Origin: Brachionus koreanus
Lineage: Eukaryota > Rotifera > Eurotatoria > Ploima > Brachionidae
Assembly (NCBI GenBank): GCA_016987375.1
Contig: PJRA01000196.1
Location: 41,263-68,635 of the forward strand
Length of the DNA stretch: 27,373 bases
Direction: 5' to 3'
Translations under genes and position numbers: made by a program
Shown here: in pieces, positions 9,794-19,295 of the stretch
Layout of the letters: each line of letters begins with the position of its first letter
Numbering within the stretch: the stretch's first letter is position 1
Notes under the pieces: generated by a model
Told to the model about the DNA's origin: nothing
Database searches by the model: none
Seen by the model: only the letters and a program-made list of their open reading frames with translations

Positions 9794-9881
9794 AAAGAAA
9801 AAAATCGATACATAAACTAATAATTGATTTAAAATTTTAATAAAAAATCAGTTATTAGTTTATGTATCGATTTTTTTCTTT
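9794..9881. repeat. Near-perfect 37-bp inverted repeat with a 14-nt loop
   Basis: The left arm 9794-9830 and the right arm 9845-9881 are reverse complements over 37 positions with one mismatch, which becomes a U-G or A-C pair depending on the strand transcribed. The arms contain ATCGATACATAAACTAATAA. The size is like a pre-miRNA or siRNA-producing hairpin, or a minimal foldback transposon; no target duplication was seen beside it. The structure is seen directly; any function is inference. Confidence 0.8.
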
Positions 9882-10086
9882 TCAAAAGAAATTTCTAATT
9901 GACCATGACACTTAGAAAGCAAAAAAAATGAAAAAAACAAAATTATATTTATTCATAAATTAAAAACTCAATTTTAACTTTTTAGTCGAGACTATATAAT
10001 TTAAATTATAAGCTATCTATAAATTTAATTTTAAAAAAAATCAAAAATAATTTTAAAATTAATTAGATTTTTTTAGTTTGTTTATT

Positions 10087-10383
10087 TTAAAAGCGATCGC
10101 TATCAATTAATTCGTAGGGATATTGACATACACTTAATTTATATGCAACACTATTGGTAAATTTAAATCTAACAGCAAGACGATGATAAATTTGTACATT
10201 TCTGATAAACTTGTCAATTTCCATTCTTTGTTTTGCACTAGGACTTCCACTGGATGAGACCACAATTTTACTATATCCATCATTTTCGATTTTTACATAA
10301 TTTTCCAAAAATAAAGGAATTCTGTTAAAAAACAAAATGTCATCCAACATTTCCTTATTTATTGCTTCCAATAAAATTCGCAT
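10087..10383 (-). CDS. Hypothetical 98-residue protein, possibly a last exon
   Basis: The frame is open a further 11 codons upstream of the chosen ATG without another ATG, so this could be the C-terminal exon of a longer gene. The product has mixed, non-low-complexity composition (DDILFFNRIPLFLENYVKI, then SSSGSPSAKQ, then an aromatic/basic end YQYPYELIDSDRF-like). It has no signal peptide or membrane segment. The stop TAA is followed at once by AATAAA (minus strand, 10081-10086), a possible polyadenylation signal. I do not recognise the family. The composition argues for a real or recently real coding exon. Confidence 0.4.
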   Translation of the reverse strand: MRILLEAINKEMLDDILFFNRIPLFLENYVKIENDGYSKIVVSSSGSPSAKQRMEIDKFIRNVQIYHRLAVRFKFTNSVAYKLSVCQYPYELIDSDRF

Positions 10384-10641
10384 ATTTGATGCTTCGAAGC
10401 CAATTTTTTGTTTAAATCACTTTATTTGATTTCAACTAAATTTTTGTCGCAGTTTTAATCAAAATAGCTAAGCTTAGCTTATATAAATATTTTATTATAA
10501 TTTCAAGAAACAAGCTTAATATTTTTAGATCAAATAAGACTTGCAAAATTTTAATGATTAAATATTATTATGAATTTACTAATTAAGAACAGGACTGATA
10601 ACTAAATCGAAGAAGAAATGTCTAAAATTAGACCAGATGTA

Positions 10642-10970
10642 GGTTTTGTGAAATTTAGTAGAATAGAACAGAACAAAATGTTAAAAATTCTTATAAATTT
10701 TCTTTTAAAAGCAAGTTCTGTAAATGCAACATTGTGCAACATTCAAAGTTGCACTATTATGAACAATCTGGTATAACTCTGCAAACATAGCATAAATTAA
10801 ATTTAGACTAATTTGGCTTTAATGCATTTTGCAGAGACTTTGCACATCATTAGCAGACTTTGACTTTTGGTGCAACTAAGTATGTTGCAGTTTGTTGCAT
10901 TTATTGAACTAATTAAGAGCCTTCATCATTAATTTTTGTTCATTAATTTTGTACTAAATTTCACAAAACC
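10642..10970. mobile_element. Foldback MITE, family A copy 2, with a 9-bp target duplication
   Basis: The ends are GGTTTTGTGAAATTTAGTA and its reverse complement. CCAGATGTA flanks both sides (10633-10641 and 10971-10979), an exact 9-bp duplication. Most of the 329 bases fold back: AAATGCAACA and AGTTGCAC in the left half are mirrored as TGTTGCATTT and GTGCAACT in the right half, so the arms are about 150 bases. There is no coding content. The same termini occur at 635-2542, 20690-20825 and 27214-27373. Confidence 0.85.
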
Positions 10971-11089
10971 CCAGATGTAAATAGTCCTGAATTTTAAGAA
11001 TTTATGACTCATAAAGATATAATCTAAATAAATTATAAATAATATTAAGGATAATTTAAGTGATTGGTTGTAATGGTTATTTTCATACC

Positions 11090-12110
11090 GTAAAAGACCA
11101 GCGAAGTAACACAAGGCTCAGTTTTGGTCATCTATTATTTTTAATATTTATAATTGATCTTTCAAGTCGTTTAATTAGTGGCAACATGAAGTTTAGTACG
11201 ATTGTACTATTGTACTATTGTACACTTTGAGTTTTTTACAGAGTTTTTTACAGCGGATGTACAAATTTATGTAATTAAAAAAATAAAAAATATTTTTTTT
11301 TTAAATTTTAAGAGGGTCTAAAATTTTTTTCTTAAGCTGTACTCAGGGTGGGTATATAAAAAAAGTATGTGTTGAATCGTTAGCTTTTTTCATCACGAAT
11401 AGTACTGGAATCGTACAGTACAATCGTACTATACTTCATGTTGCCTTAATTAGTAAGTGTGAGAAATATGCTGATGATGATAAAATTTTAAAGGGTGTCA
11501 AGGACAATTTTCTATTACAGAGAGATATTGATTATATCTCGAGTTGATCACTTACTTTGCCTTTGGATTTAAATATCGAAAAATGCAGTGTAATGCACAT
11601 TGGCAAAAAAAAACTCTGCTTTGAGTATAAAATTTATAACAGATATGGCACAAGGAAATTAATTTAAACAACTCTAGGTGGAGGGTCTAGGTGTTTATAT
11701 TCAAAATGATTTAAAATGGGGAAACCTAATAAATTTGTGTACCTCTCGTGGAAATCGTATTTTGGGTATGATAGCCATAAGTTTCAAGAAGTTGAACATT
11801 GACTCATTTAGAATTTGCCATAAGTTCATGGTGTACATTTCTTGAGAAAGATATTTCAGAAATCGAGAAGATACAAAGAAGAGCAACCAAGATCATTACT
11901 TCACTTCGTAAATATGATTACGCCACAAGTCTTTAAATGTTTAACTAAATTTATCTCAAAATTAGGCGCATGAAAGGTGATTTAATTCAATTATTTAGAA
12001 TAATTAATAGACATGAAAATGCTATAAATTTTTCTTGTAGTCGGAAGTACAATTTGAGAAGACATAATAAGATATCTGATAATAAGATGTGCTATTGAGA
12101 TCAATTAAAA
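11090..12110 (+). pseudogene. CR1/L2-like LINE reverse-transcriptase remnant, split by a MITE
   Basis: In shifting frames the sequence still reads as reverse transcriptase. TQGSVL followed by a LLFLIFIIDL-like stretch (about 11103-11165) corresponds to the PQGSVLGPLLFLIYINDL motif. After the inserted MITE, KYADDDKILKGV (about 11463) matches the catalytic YADD box. Then come LGVYIQNDLKWG-like, EIEKIQRRATKIITSL and RRMKGDLIQLFRIINRHENA-like blocks, typical of the C-terminal end of CR1/L2/Jockey-type ORF2. Several stops and frameshifts show that it is dead. The catalytic motif is the third-position variant YADD followed by D. Confidence 0.75.
11180..11445. mobile_element. TIR MITE, family C, with a perfect 9-bp target duplication, inserted in the LINE remnant
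   Basis: The left end GGCAACATGAAGTTTAGTAC and the minus-strand right end GGCAACATGAAGTATAGTAC are nearly identical and continue as GATTGTACT. TTAATTAGT flanks both sides (11171-11179 and 11446-11454). It interrupts the LINE between its PQGSVLG-type motif and its YADD motif, so it inserted after the LINE. It is 266 bases long with no coding content. Confidence 0.85.
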
Positions 12111-12131
12111 AATGTTATCAAATGATGGCAT

Positions 12132-12480
12132 ATTGAAGTTTATGATCAAAATTTTATGATCATGCTCAAATATAATTTTTTTACAAATTTCTAAGAAGTT
12201 TTTTAAATGAAAAACTAAATGCAGAAAAATGTTTTCATNNNNNNNNNNNNNNNNNNNNNNNNNNNNNNNNNNNNNNNNNNNNNNNNNNNNNNNNNNNNNN
12301 NNNNNNNNNNNNNNNNNNNNNNNNNAGAAACTTGCAAACATAAAAAATCAAGTTGAGCATTGAATGTTTACTTTGAAAACATGCTTCTCCAATAAATTTT
12401 TTACTCAAAAATATTTTAAAAATCTTTTTTCAATGATAACTCTTGAGTATGATCATTTTAATTTGATCATAAATTTCAAT
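12132..12480. repeat. Inverted-repeat element, family D, broken by the assembly gap
   Basis: The left arm begins ATTGAAGTTTATGATCAAAA and the right arm, on the minus strand, ATTGAAATTTATGATCAAAT. Both continue with ATGATCAT(G/A)CTCAA. The right arm also matches 19641-19763 closely in the opposite orientation, and the part before the gap matches about 20332-20370. The middle is N (12239-12325). The target duplication is not clear. Confidence 0.65.
12239..12325. other. Assembly gap (87 N)
   Basis: A run of N inside the family D inverted repeat. Hairpin-forming repeats commonly cause such gaps. Confidence 0.99.
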
Positions 12481-12671
12481 GGAAAATAATTATTGGAGTA
12501 GCAAATATATTTTTTATTAGTAGCAAAAAATAGTAGAAAAAATTATATCAAAAAGTAGCAAAAATATTTTTTTCAGTAGAATAAAAAAAAAGATAAAGTG
12601 TGAAAAAAGGATAAAAAATATATAAACAATCAATTTATCAATTAAATTTGTTTGTTATTTACTATTTTAAT

Positions 12672-12960
12672 CAGCTTTACGTGGCCGTCCTCTGCCTCTT
12701 TTTTAAACTGATTGAGTTGAGTTGACATTAACGACTTGTAAAATTAACAAATTGTTTGATTCTGACTGAATTGTTTGAGATACCGTTGTAATTGGAGAAT
12801 CTGTTTGGTTTGAAGATGTTGGAAGTGAAAAAAATTGTTGATTGATTGGACCCATTGAATTCCGTTCGAGTGCTGGTAATGCTTTCTTTCTGCGACCTTT
12901 CGAAGCGTTTTTTCAATGCGTAAATCAAGAGTTGGAAAAGATAATAAATCCATATTGTTA
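12672..12960 (-). pseudogene. Frameshifted AT-hook protein remnant
   Basis: On the minus strand, MDLLSFPTLDLRIEKTLRK (from 12952) continues after a one-base shift as GRRKKALPALERNSM, followed by a Ser/Thr/Gln/Asn-rich stretch, an in-frame TAA, and then KRGRGRPRKAD and a stop (12672). RGRGRPRK is a classical AT-hook, a minor-groove DNA-binding motif seen in chromatin proteins and some transposon proteins. The frameshift plus internal stop suggest a decayed gene. The parent family is not recognised. Confidence 0.45.
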
Positions 12961-13033
12961 CTTTTAGTAACTTTTTTATAATTTTTGGACGGTCTGATAG
13001 ATACATAAATCAGCGGACCAAGGGTTCAAATCC

Positions 13034-13690
13034 TCATTCAGTTCAGATTATTAAAAATATTGTGATAAAATTCTGCAAATATTGATGAAAGCTTAAGATT
13101 CAAGCTTATTCTTAATTCAATAATATAAACTTAGTATTTTAAAATATTTAAAAATTAATCAACAGCGATAAGAGGGTCCAAGTTATTAAAGACTGATTAA
13201 AAATTTAATTTTTATAAAAATAATTATTACAAATTAAAAAAAAAATATTTAAAAAAGAAAAAAATTTGAAATGTTTAAATTAAATTTCTTGAATTTTTTT
13301 TTTCAATATCTGTAAAAATCAAATTGAGATCTTTGAAAATTGAACATAATTGAAAATTGTTATTTTTTTTTAGAATGAAATGAATGATAATTAAATTTAA
13401 TGATTTACTCTTTCTTTTTCAATAAAAAATTTAGTAACCTAATAAAAAACTATCAAAATTAAAATCATCTGTTTTAAATGATTAATTGATTACTGACATT
13501 TCATTGAAATGTAATATTCTTTCTAATTTTAAAATAGCTTTTTTTAAAAATAGCTTTAATAGCTATTTCTGATCTATACTGATCTAGTTTTTGTGCATAA
13601 TTTGTAGTTAATTATATATATTAATTTATATATACTACATTTATCTTTTTTCTAAAGTTTGCTCAATTTTTTTGAAAAAATAAACACATA
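13034..13690. other. AT-rich stretch, no gene seen
   Basis: It contains long A/T runs and a TATATA-rich palindromic patch near 13612-13635. A tRNA B-box-like word lies just before it (13023-13033). No supported coding sequence is present. Confidence 0.5.
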
Positions 13691-13699
13691 TAATTGGCG

Positions 13700-15365
13700 T
13701 GGGATAACTATTCTTGAAGAAAGTGGTTCTAATGGAATATGATGGTGTATGAGCTATTATGGTCTAAGAGAATTTTTTCTATTTATGACGGATGGCTTAA
13801 TTCTCATAGATATGTTGATAATTTTGGAAAAAGCTTTCTTTCATCAAATCATCATACAGCCATGGTGCCAGAATAGTGAAGGAATGATTTCAAATGCAAA
13901 GGACTGCGAACACTTCGATATTATATTCATATGTAATCAAACTATGTATCAGAGTGCTTTTCGGTTTTAAGTGGAGTTCCTCAAAGGTCTGTTCTCGGTC
14001 CAATATTATATATTCTAATACATAAATGACCTTCCAAATTGTGGTTCAAATAAGATGCAGATTTATGCTGATGATTTAAAAATCTTAGCTATGATTAATT
14101 GAGTTTATGAAAAATGAAGTTACAGAAAGATTTAGATGCAATTTGTGAATTGATAAAGTTTTGGGACATGAGTTTGTGTGCATTTTGGAAGAATGAATGA
14201 GAGACATAAGTATATAACTCATACCAAAAGTGTGAGGAGGGTGAGGGTGTTTTACATGAAATTAGTTGCTGCGAGAGAGATTTAGGAGGGATTGTATCGT
14301 CTGATTTAAAGTGGATTGCACAGGAAAAAGTGCATTGCATGTACAAAAGCAAATAAGATCTTAGAAATGCTTTAGCGAACGTTTGGCAGTAAAGATAAGA
14401 ACTTATGGGAAAAACTATATGGTAAGACCTAATCTATAGTTTGCGAAGCAAGTCTGGAATCCAAGTAAAAAGATGGATGTGAATGCATTAGAAAAAGTCC
14501 AGGAATGCGCCCCAAAAATATCTTTGACTTTGAAAGCTATGTACGATAAAATGAGATTGTTGAAGATAGGAGACAATCAAATTAAGTGAAAGGAGAGTGA
14601 GAGTAGTTTTGATTGAAATGTATAAACTATTGAGTGGATTGGAAAATGCTCAGTTAACTAGAGTCCCTTTATCTGTATCAAAAGAGAAAGTGGCTATATT
14701 AAGAGGCAATAGAATGCATAGAGATAATTTTCCTGTAAAATTTATAAACAATTTTGTAAGTGCGGTGACTGCCGGACATATTTTCTTTTTAAATAGGATG
14801 GCCTACAATGTAATTGATTGTCTGATTGTGTTATCAAATTCAAATTTACCAAGACTTTCAAGATTGCGTTGGACAAATTCAATGGATATTCCAGTAATGG
14901 GTACAAATACTGCAATATCCATTAAAAAAATGTTGACTGACCGGTGGCTTGACCACGAGTCAGTCGATTTTATTTAATTAGAAAAGAAAAATATTCTTGT
15001 TAGAATGTTGCAGCAAAAACTCCTAAATAACTTTATCCCACAAATGTTTGTGAAACAACATTCGGATATTTTTTTTACTAAATTTATTAATATTGTTTTT
15101 TTCTAATAAAATTTAATACAAATATAAATATTTTCTCTTTAAAAAAATTTTTATATGAAAATTTGAATACAATGATAATTAAATTTTTATCAATTAATGA
15201 AAGATTTAGATTTATAATTAAATTTTTTTACTTTTAATACTTTTTTTATATTAGGTTTCATGATAAAATTATTATGGAGTCCTTAACTTAAAAAGTTAAC
15301 TGGTAAAAAATACCAGATAGACAATTGTCTTTTTTAACTTCACATTTAATAGATAAATAAATATT
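13700..15365 (+). mobile_element. Degraded CR1/L2-like LINE, 3' half with its terminus
   Basis: Frame by frame the remnant reads SGVPQRSVLGPILYI (about 13970-14020), NDLPNCGSNKMQ, YADDLKIL (about 14066, the catalytic box), LQKDLDAICELIKFWDMSL, CERDLGGIVSSDLKW, a VQVWNPSKKMDVNALEKVQ-like block, and finally an open stretch 14597-14977 (MYKLLSGLENA, then NRMAYNVIDCLIVL), the usual C-terminal end of this ORF2 type. A 3' UTR of about 310 bases leads to the structured end and AAAT-like tail at 15288-15362. Many stops and frameshifts show that it is inactive. The PQR in place of PQG at the first motif is a further lesion. Confidence 0.8.
15288..15362 (+). repeat. Structured LINE 3' end, second copy
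   Basis: The same layout as at 1-84: AAAAAGTTAA, the stem CTGGTA/TACCAG with an A-only loop, the palindrome AGACAATTGTCT, TTTTTTAACTT, and then ATAGATAAATAAATA. The two copies differ mainly in loops and spacers. It follows the LINE remnant directly, which supports the identity of both copies. Confidence 0.65.
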
Positions 15366-16052
15366 TCCCCTTAAGTTTCTGTAGAAAAATTAAAAATAAA
15401 ATAAATTTTATTATTTTGACCAAACAAAATACTAAAATTCGATTTCTAGCAATTTTAGTATTTTAGTATTATTTTACATTTCAATTTTAGTATTATTTTA
15501 CATTTCAAGTTCATTAAAAAATTTGAATTTACAAAAAAAAAAAAGTTAAAGCATTTTTGTATTTTAAACCATTAGGTCTGCCTTCTGAGCTTGTTTCTAC
15601 TTAGCTTGATTGACAGTTTGATTTTACAAAATTTAGGCAATGAAACTGAATTATTAATTAAGAGACTATATATTTGTTGTTGATGGTATATTTTTTGTTT
15701 ACTCGAATGCCAAAAATTGAAGCTCGTTCAATATGTTTTGTTAGTTGAATTCCTAGTTAAATGATCATTTTTTTAATTTTTTCAAATTGATGAAAAATGG
15801 AATAAACTAGTAATTGGATTTAAAAAAAAAAAAAACAATTAAGATGCGTGTATTTAGTTAGCAATTTAATCGAAGAAGTTCCAAATGAATTTTTTAAAGT
15901 TCTTGATTATAAAATTGAAAATAGATAAAAAAAAAAAAAGTTATTTACTAGATATTTTATTAAAGCACTTAAAAGATTTTAAAACTAATTTTTGTTTTCA
16001 AACACATTTAAAGCATCAATGTAGATTTTTTGGTCAAATTTAAAATTTTCAT
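15366..16052. other. AT-rich intergenic stretch
   Basis: No gene seen. It holds an exact 24-bp tandem duplication (15461-15508). TTTATT at 15956-15961 could be the polyadenylation signal (AATAAA on the minus strand) of the GPCR gene, about 90 bases past its stop. Confidence 0.45.
15461..15508 (+). repeat. Exact 24-bp tandem duplication
   Basis: The unit TTTTAGTATTATTTTACATT plus TCAA occurs twice head to tail with no mismatch, suggesting a recent slippage event. Confidence 0.85.
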
Positions 16053-17102
16053 TCAATCTTTAGTGTTCAATGATTTAGCATTAGATCTAGTTTCATTTGA
16101 AGAATTGGTAAATGTATTACTAACAGGCACAATAATGCATTTGTATGACATCAATTTGATGACCTCGTCTCTGAACACACTATTGAAAGCTAGCTGAAAA
16201 AAAATGTTCAAAGAGTAGTAGACAAAATATGTTGCTGACGAGGCTACTTCAAACAAAAACAAAAATGCATTCCAGGTTTGTCTCTGCTTGATGCTTGGGT
16301 TGTTTTGAAAATAATTACTCAATGCTATCCAAACAACATTGGGCAAATAGGTTATTAAAAAAATAAATGTCGTAACAATGACTGTGAAAACAAAGCTGAA
16401 TTCTTGGCTATTTTTTTTCCTATTTTGATTGATTTTTTTTCTTGACTTTTTTACTTTGACTATTAGAACTAGATTGATCACAAACAATAGAATAAATGGA
16501 ATAACTGTTCGAATTCCAATGGCAAATATGTCTCTGAATAGAAGAGCTGTTGGATTAGATGTGCAGTATTTGGACGATGACTGATTAGTCAAGCTTGTAT
16601 TGCTCTTTATTTCAACTATGTAGAACCAAAAATTAGGGCTATTGACCAAAAATATAATAACCAAAATGAAAAATAAAATTAGCGATAGGACTTTTCTGTC
16701 TTTTTGAAATTTGTATTTGTGTGAAAAAATGACAAAAAGGAGTCTGTCTGTTGAAATGGCAACATTAAGCCATGAACTAGCTTGATACAACGTACGCAGA
16801 ATAAACAAGTACATGCGACAACTCCAATTTGATTTTAAGATTATGCTTTTGTTTTGAATAATTGGTATGCCAAAAGTTAATAGATGTATCAAAATGCATA
16901 TGTGAATTATTGAGTTTATTGTGTAAAAAAAACTCATAGTAGTTTTTTGAAATTTTTTTCTTTGTAATATCAAAATTTGAATTATGTTTAAAACTATACC
17001 AGGTATAAACAAAGCAAAGCATTCATAGAAGACAATGGAGCGGCTCATAGCTCCGGCCCATTTAATGTAGCCATAATTTTCAGAAATTGTTGAAGAATTC
17101 AT
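16053..17102 (-). CDS. Rhodopsin-family (class A) G-protein-coupled receptor, intronless
   Basis: 349 residues with seven hydrophobic segments at about 23-46, 57-82, 95-126, 138-163, 192-219, 236-262 and 276-306. C95 at the start of TM3 and C183 in the second extracellular loop can form the conserved disulfide. SSWLNVAISTDRLLFV ends TM3 with a DR pair (D119, R120), a DRY variant. TM6 has FLITYLPNVVW and TM7 ends LNIFFQLAFNSVFRDEV, a diverged NPxxY/helix-8 region. The extracellular N-terminus has N-glycosylation sequons. The closest style is peptide-type (FMRFamide-receptor-like) orphan receptors; the ligand cannot be inferred. It is a single exon, as is common in lineage-expanded invertebrate receptors, and it looks intact. 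Confidence 0.9.
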   Translation of the reverse strand: MNSSTISENYGYIKWAGAMSRSIVFYECFALFIPGIVLNIIQILILQRKKFQKTTMSFFYTINSIIHICILIHLLTFGIPIIQNKSIILKSNWSCRMYLFILRTLYQASSWLNVAISTDRLLFVIFSHKYKFQKDRKVLSLILFFILVIIFLVNSPNFWFYIVEIKSNTSLTNQSSSKYCTSNPTALLFRDIFAIGIRTVIPFILLFVINLVLIVKVKKSRKKINQNRKKNSQEFSFVFTVIVTTFIFLITYLPNVVWIALSNYFQNNPSIKQRQTWNAFLFLFEVASSATYFVYYSLNIFFQLAFNSVFRDEVIKLMSYKCIIVPVSNTFTNSSNETRSNAKSLNTKD

Positions 17103-17691
17103 TGCTAATTGAGAATGATTTTAAATTTTGATGAAAAAAAAATTTTTCTTTTTTAATAAAATAAAAACGATGTTACAACTGATGCCTCTGATTTTTGGCA
17201 ATTATTTTTTCAATAAAGCATTTAAATAAATCTGATAATAATTAAATTTAACAGACACTACTGAATACATTTATTTTATTAAAATTGAAATTTTCTTTTA
17301 TCCGATTTTTTTGTTTTCCTGCAAAAAATGAATTAGTTTTTGTTTTTTTTTCAAATAAATTCATTAAATCAAAATTGTTTTCAGAAATAAGAAAAATTTT
17401 TTACATCTGAAAGCTACTAGTTTTAAATTTGAATTCATTTTATTTTCTAAAATTGAATATCTTTTTTTTTAAATGAATATTTAAAAATTTTCTAAAAAAA
17501 TTAAGAATATTCACTTATTTATTAAAAACATATGTGTTTAGAAAGGGTCCATTGTACTAACACATTGGCCCCTGCTTTATTTACAAAGCATAAAAATTTC
17601 TTAAAAAAATGACCCTCTACTGACCCTTTAAACTAAAATAAAAATTAAATTAAATTTAAACAGTAAATTGAAGTATCGTGAAAGTTAAAAT
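17103..17691. other. AT-rich stretch, no gene seen
   Basis: This is the region upstream of the GPCR start. A slightly GC-richer patch at 17540-17630 contains the words GGGTCCATTG and TGACCCTT. I could not define promoter elements. Confidence 0.4.
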
Positions 17692-18260
17692 TTAATTGTT
17701 TAGCGCTAAAATATTAATTATCAATTTCAGACATTTTTCCTGTTCAACTGTGTCGTGTGTTGATCGAATTAGAGATTTAAATATTATTTTGCTCAGTTTG
17801 ATCTGATTTTTTAGTTTTATCGCTATGATTTTTTGTAGTATTTTCTCTTTTAGGTCACATAATTTACATTTTCGTTCATCCATGTTGTGCTTACCATAGA
17901 ATAGTGAGCAGACGCTAAGTCAGGCCAAAAAACTTAGTCAAGGTCTTCATTATACTCATGTATAAAACATTCGTCGATAAAGATGCTCCAATTGATGGCA
18001 ACCGACTTTGATAATCGAAAAAGAGGCTTAGAAATACCTCGATCAGATATGGCTATCCAAACAAGCACCTTCTTTGGAAACCTCTCTTTTCTAGCAAACC
18101 GAAAACTGCCCGGACTAGTAGACTTGTCATTTGTGTAATATTCAGCATTTCCCGGCATGTTGTCGCCCGCCAAAGTAAAGTACTTTTCGTCGTCCAAAAT
18201 AAGCGAACATGGTGAACGATATAGCATATTTGAAAGTATTTTACTCAATTTCAAAAGCAT
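17692..18260 (-). pseudogene. mariner-like (DDD/DDE) transposase remnant
   Basis: On the minus strand an open stretch 18260-17934 has LDDEKYFTLAGDNMPGN (the first catalytic Asp region) and KKVLVWIAISDRGISKPLF, then a frameshift, then VFWPDLASAHYSMVSTTW (second catalytic Asp in WPDLA) at about 17937-17880, followed by a Lys-rich C-terminal part (17883-17692; LKNQIKLSKIIFKSLI). The third catalytic Asp region (xPIEDFW) is not recognisable. The N-terminal DNA-binding domain is missing. Related to the copy at 24246-24760 on the other strand. It is dead by truncation and frameshift. Confidence 0.75.
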
Positions 18261-18950
18261 GCGGTGTTAATTTGACAATTTTTTCAAAATAAAACTTGAA
18301 AGATTTTTAAAATAAATCTTGAAAATTTTTGACTATTAACTAACCTAATTGATATGAATAATTGATATTTTTATTTTTTTTAAATAAACAAAAAAATTCA
18401 GCTAAAAAATATTTTCAGCGGTTAATTTAAAATGATTAAAAGACAAGTCGCAAAAAACTAAAAAACTTTTCTTTGAAAATTCCCTTGTTTGAAAAAATTT
18501 TGACAATATAAGTAAAAATGGTAATATATGGACCAAGTTAAAAATGAGGAAGACTTATCATTTAGGGAAGAAGATTAGTTTCAATGAAAAATATGGTTAA
18601 AACCAAACTTGGCTCTCAAAAATATTTTAATTGTTCATTTGGATTTGAATTGTAATAGAATGAGATAGTATCGATACATTGAGAACATTTTTGTCGGATG
18701 AATTCTTTTTTCATTTAGATCAAAGTAAAAAAAAAATCATTTATTTTTTATTTTATTTAGACAACCCAAATTGCTTAGTTTTTTAAATTGTGAAAAAGTT
18801 AAGAAACGGTACAAGTTTTTCTTCTTTTTTTGGACTACGATCCCATTTTATCTAGAAAATGGTTTGCTTGGAACACACTTATAAAAATAATCATAAAATT
18901 AACCTCTTGATAAAATTGTGGAACAAAACTAATCATTTTTTTTATCCCAA
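18261..18950. other. AT-rich stretch between two transposase remnants
   Basis: There is no supported gene. It may contain unrecognisable parts of the Tc1-like element that follows. Confidence 0.35.
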
Positions 18951-18954
18951 ATGT

Positions 18955-19295
18955 CAATTCAAACCTAATTTAAACCTGGAAGTCAAATGGCTGAAAAACA
19001 TCAGGTTTTCTGTAAAGAAAAAATTTATGTTTCAATGTAAATTCATGGAAAAAGTCTAAAATGGAGACAAATAATGTTTAGTGATGAAATGAACATTCAA
19101 GGAGACAATAGAAAAAATCGATTTCAGGTAAGAACAATGCCATCGGAGAAGTATGATGAAGAATGTTCCAAGTGAAAGAAAGGTTCCAGGAGCTAAGTAT
19201 TCAAGTTTTATATTGACCAAAAAACAGTCCAGATCTGAATTGCAATAATGAGCTAGCTCGACAAAGTGTTCAAAAATAAGAGAAAAGTCTTAACA
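18955..19295 (+). pseudogene. Tc1-like transposase remnant
   Basis: KPNLNLEVKWLKNIRF (about 18962) resembles the KPLLSxKHxxARLxFA region. It is followed, after a frameshift, by KWRQIMFSDEMNIQGDNRKN (about 19060-19120), matching the WxxVLFSDESxF catalytic-Asp block of Tc1 transposases, then RTMPSEKYDEEC (the RRPGExYxxxC block). After a deletion, Y-stop-PKNSPDLN (about 19213-19240) matches the DWPxxSPDLNPIE second-Asp block, and NELARQSVQK corresponds to the ENLWxxLKxxV region. The middle block is deleted. Clearly inactive. Confidence 0.7.

Larger units (their letters stand above)
8142..10086. other. Long AT-rich stretch with no supported gene
   Basis: There is no convincing reading frame on either strand. 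An AATAAA at 8193-8198, 52 bases past the Argonaute stop, is a plausible polyadenylation signal. About 9403-9660 has several copies of the word ATGACATGT or its complement, and a strong hairpin sits at 9794-9881. Confidence 0.5.
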
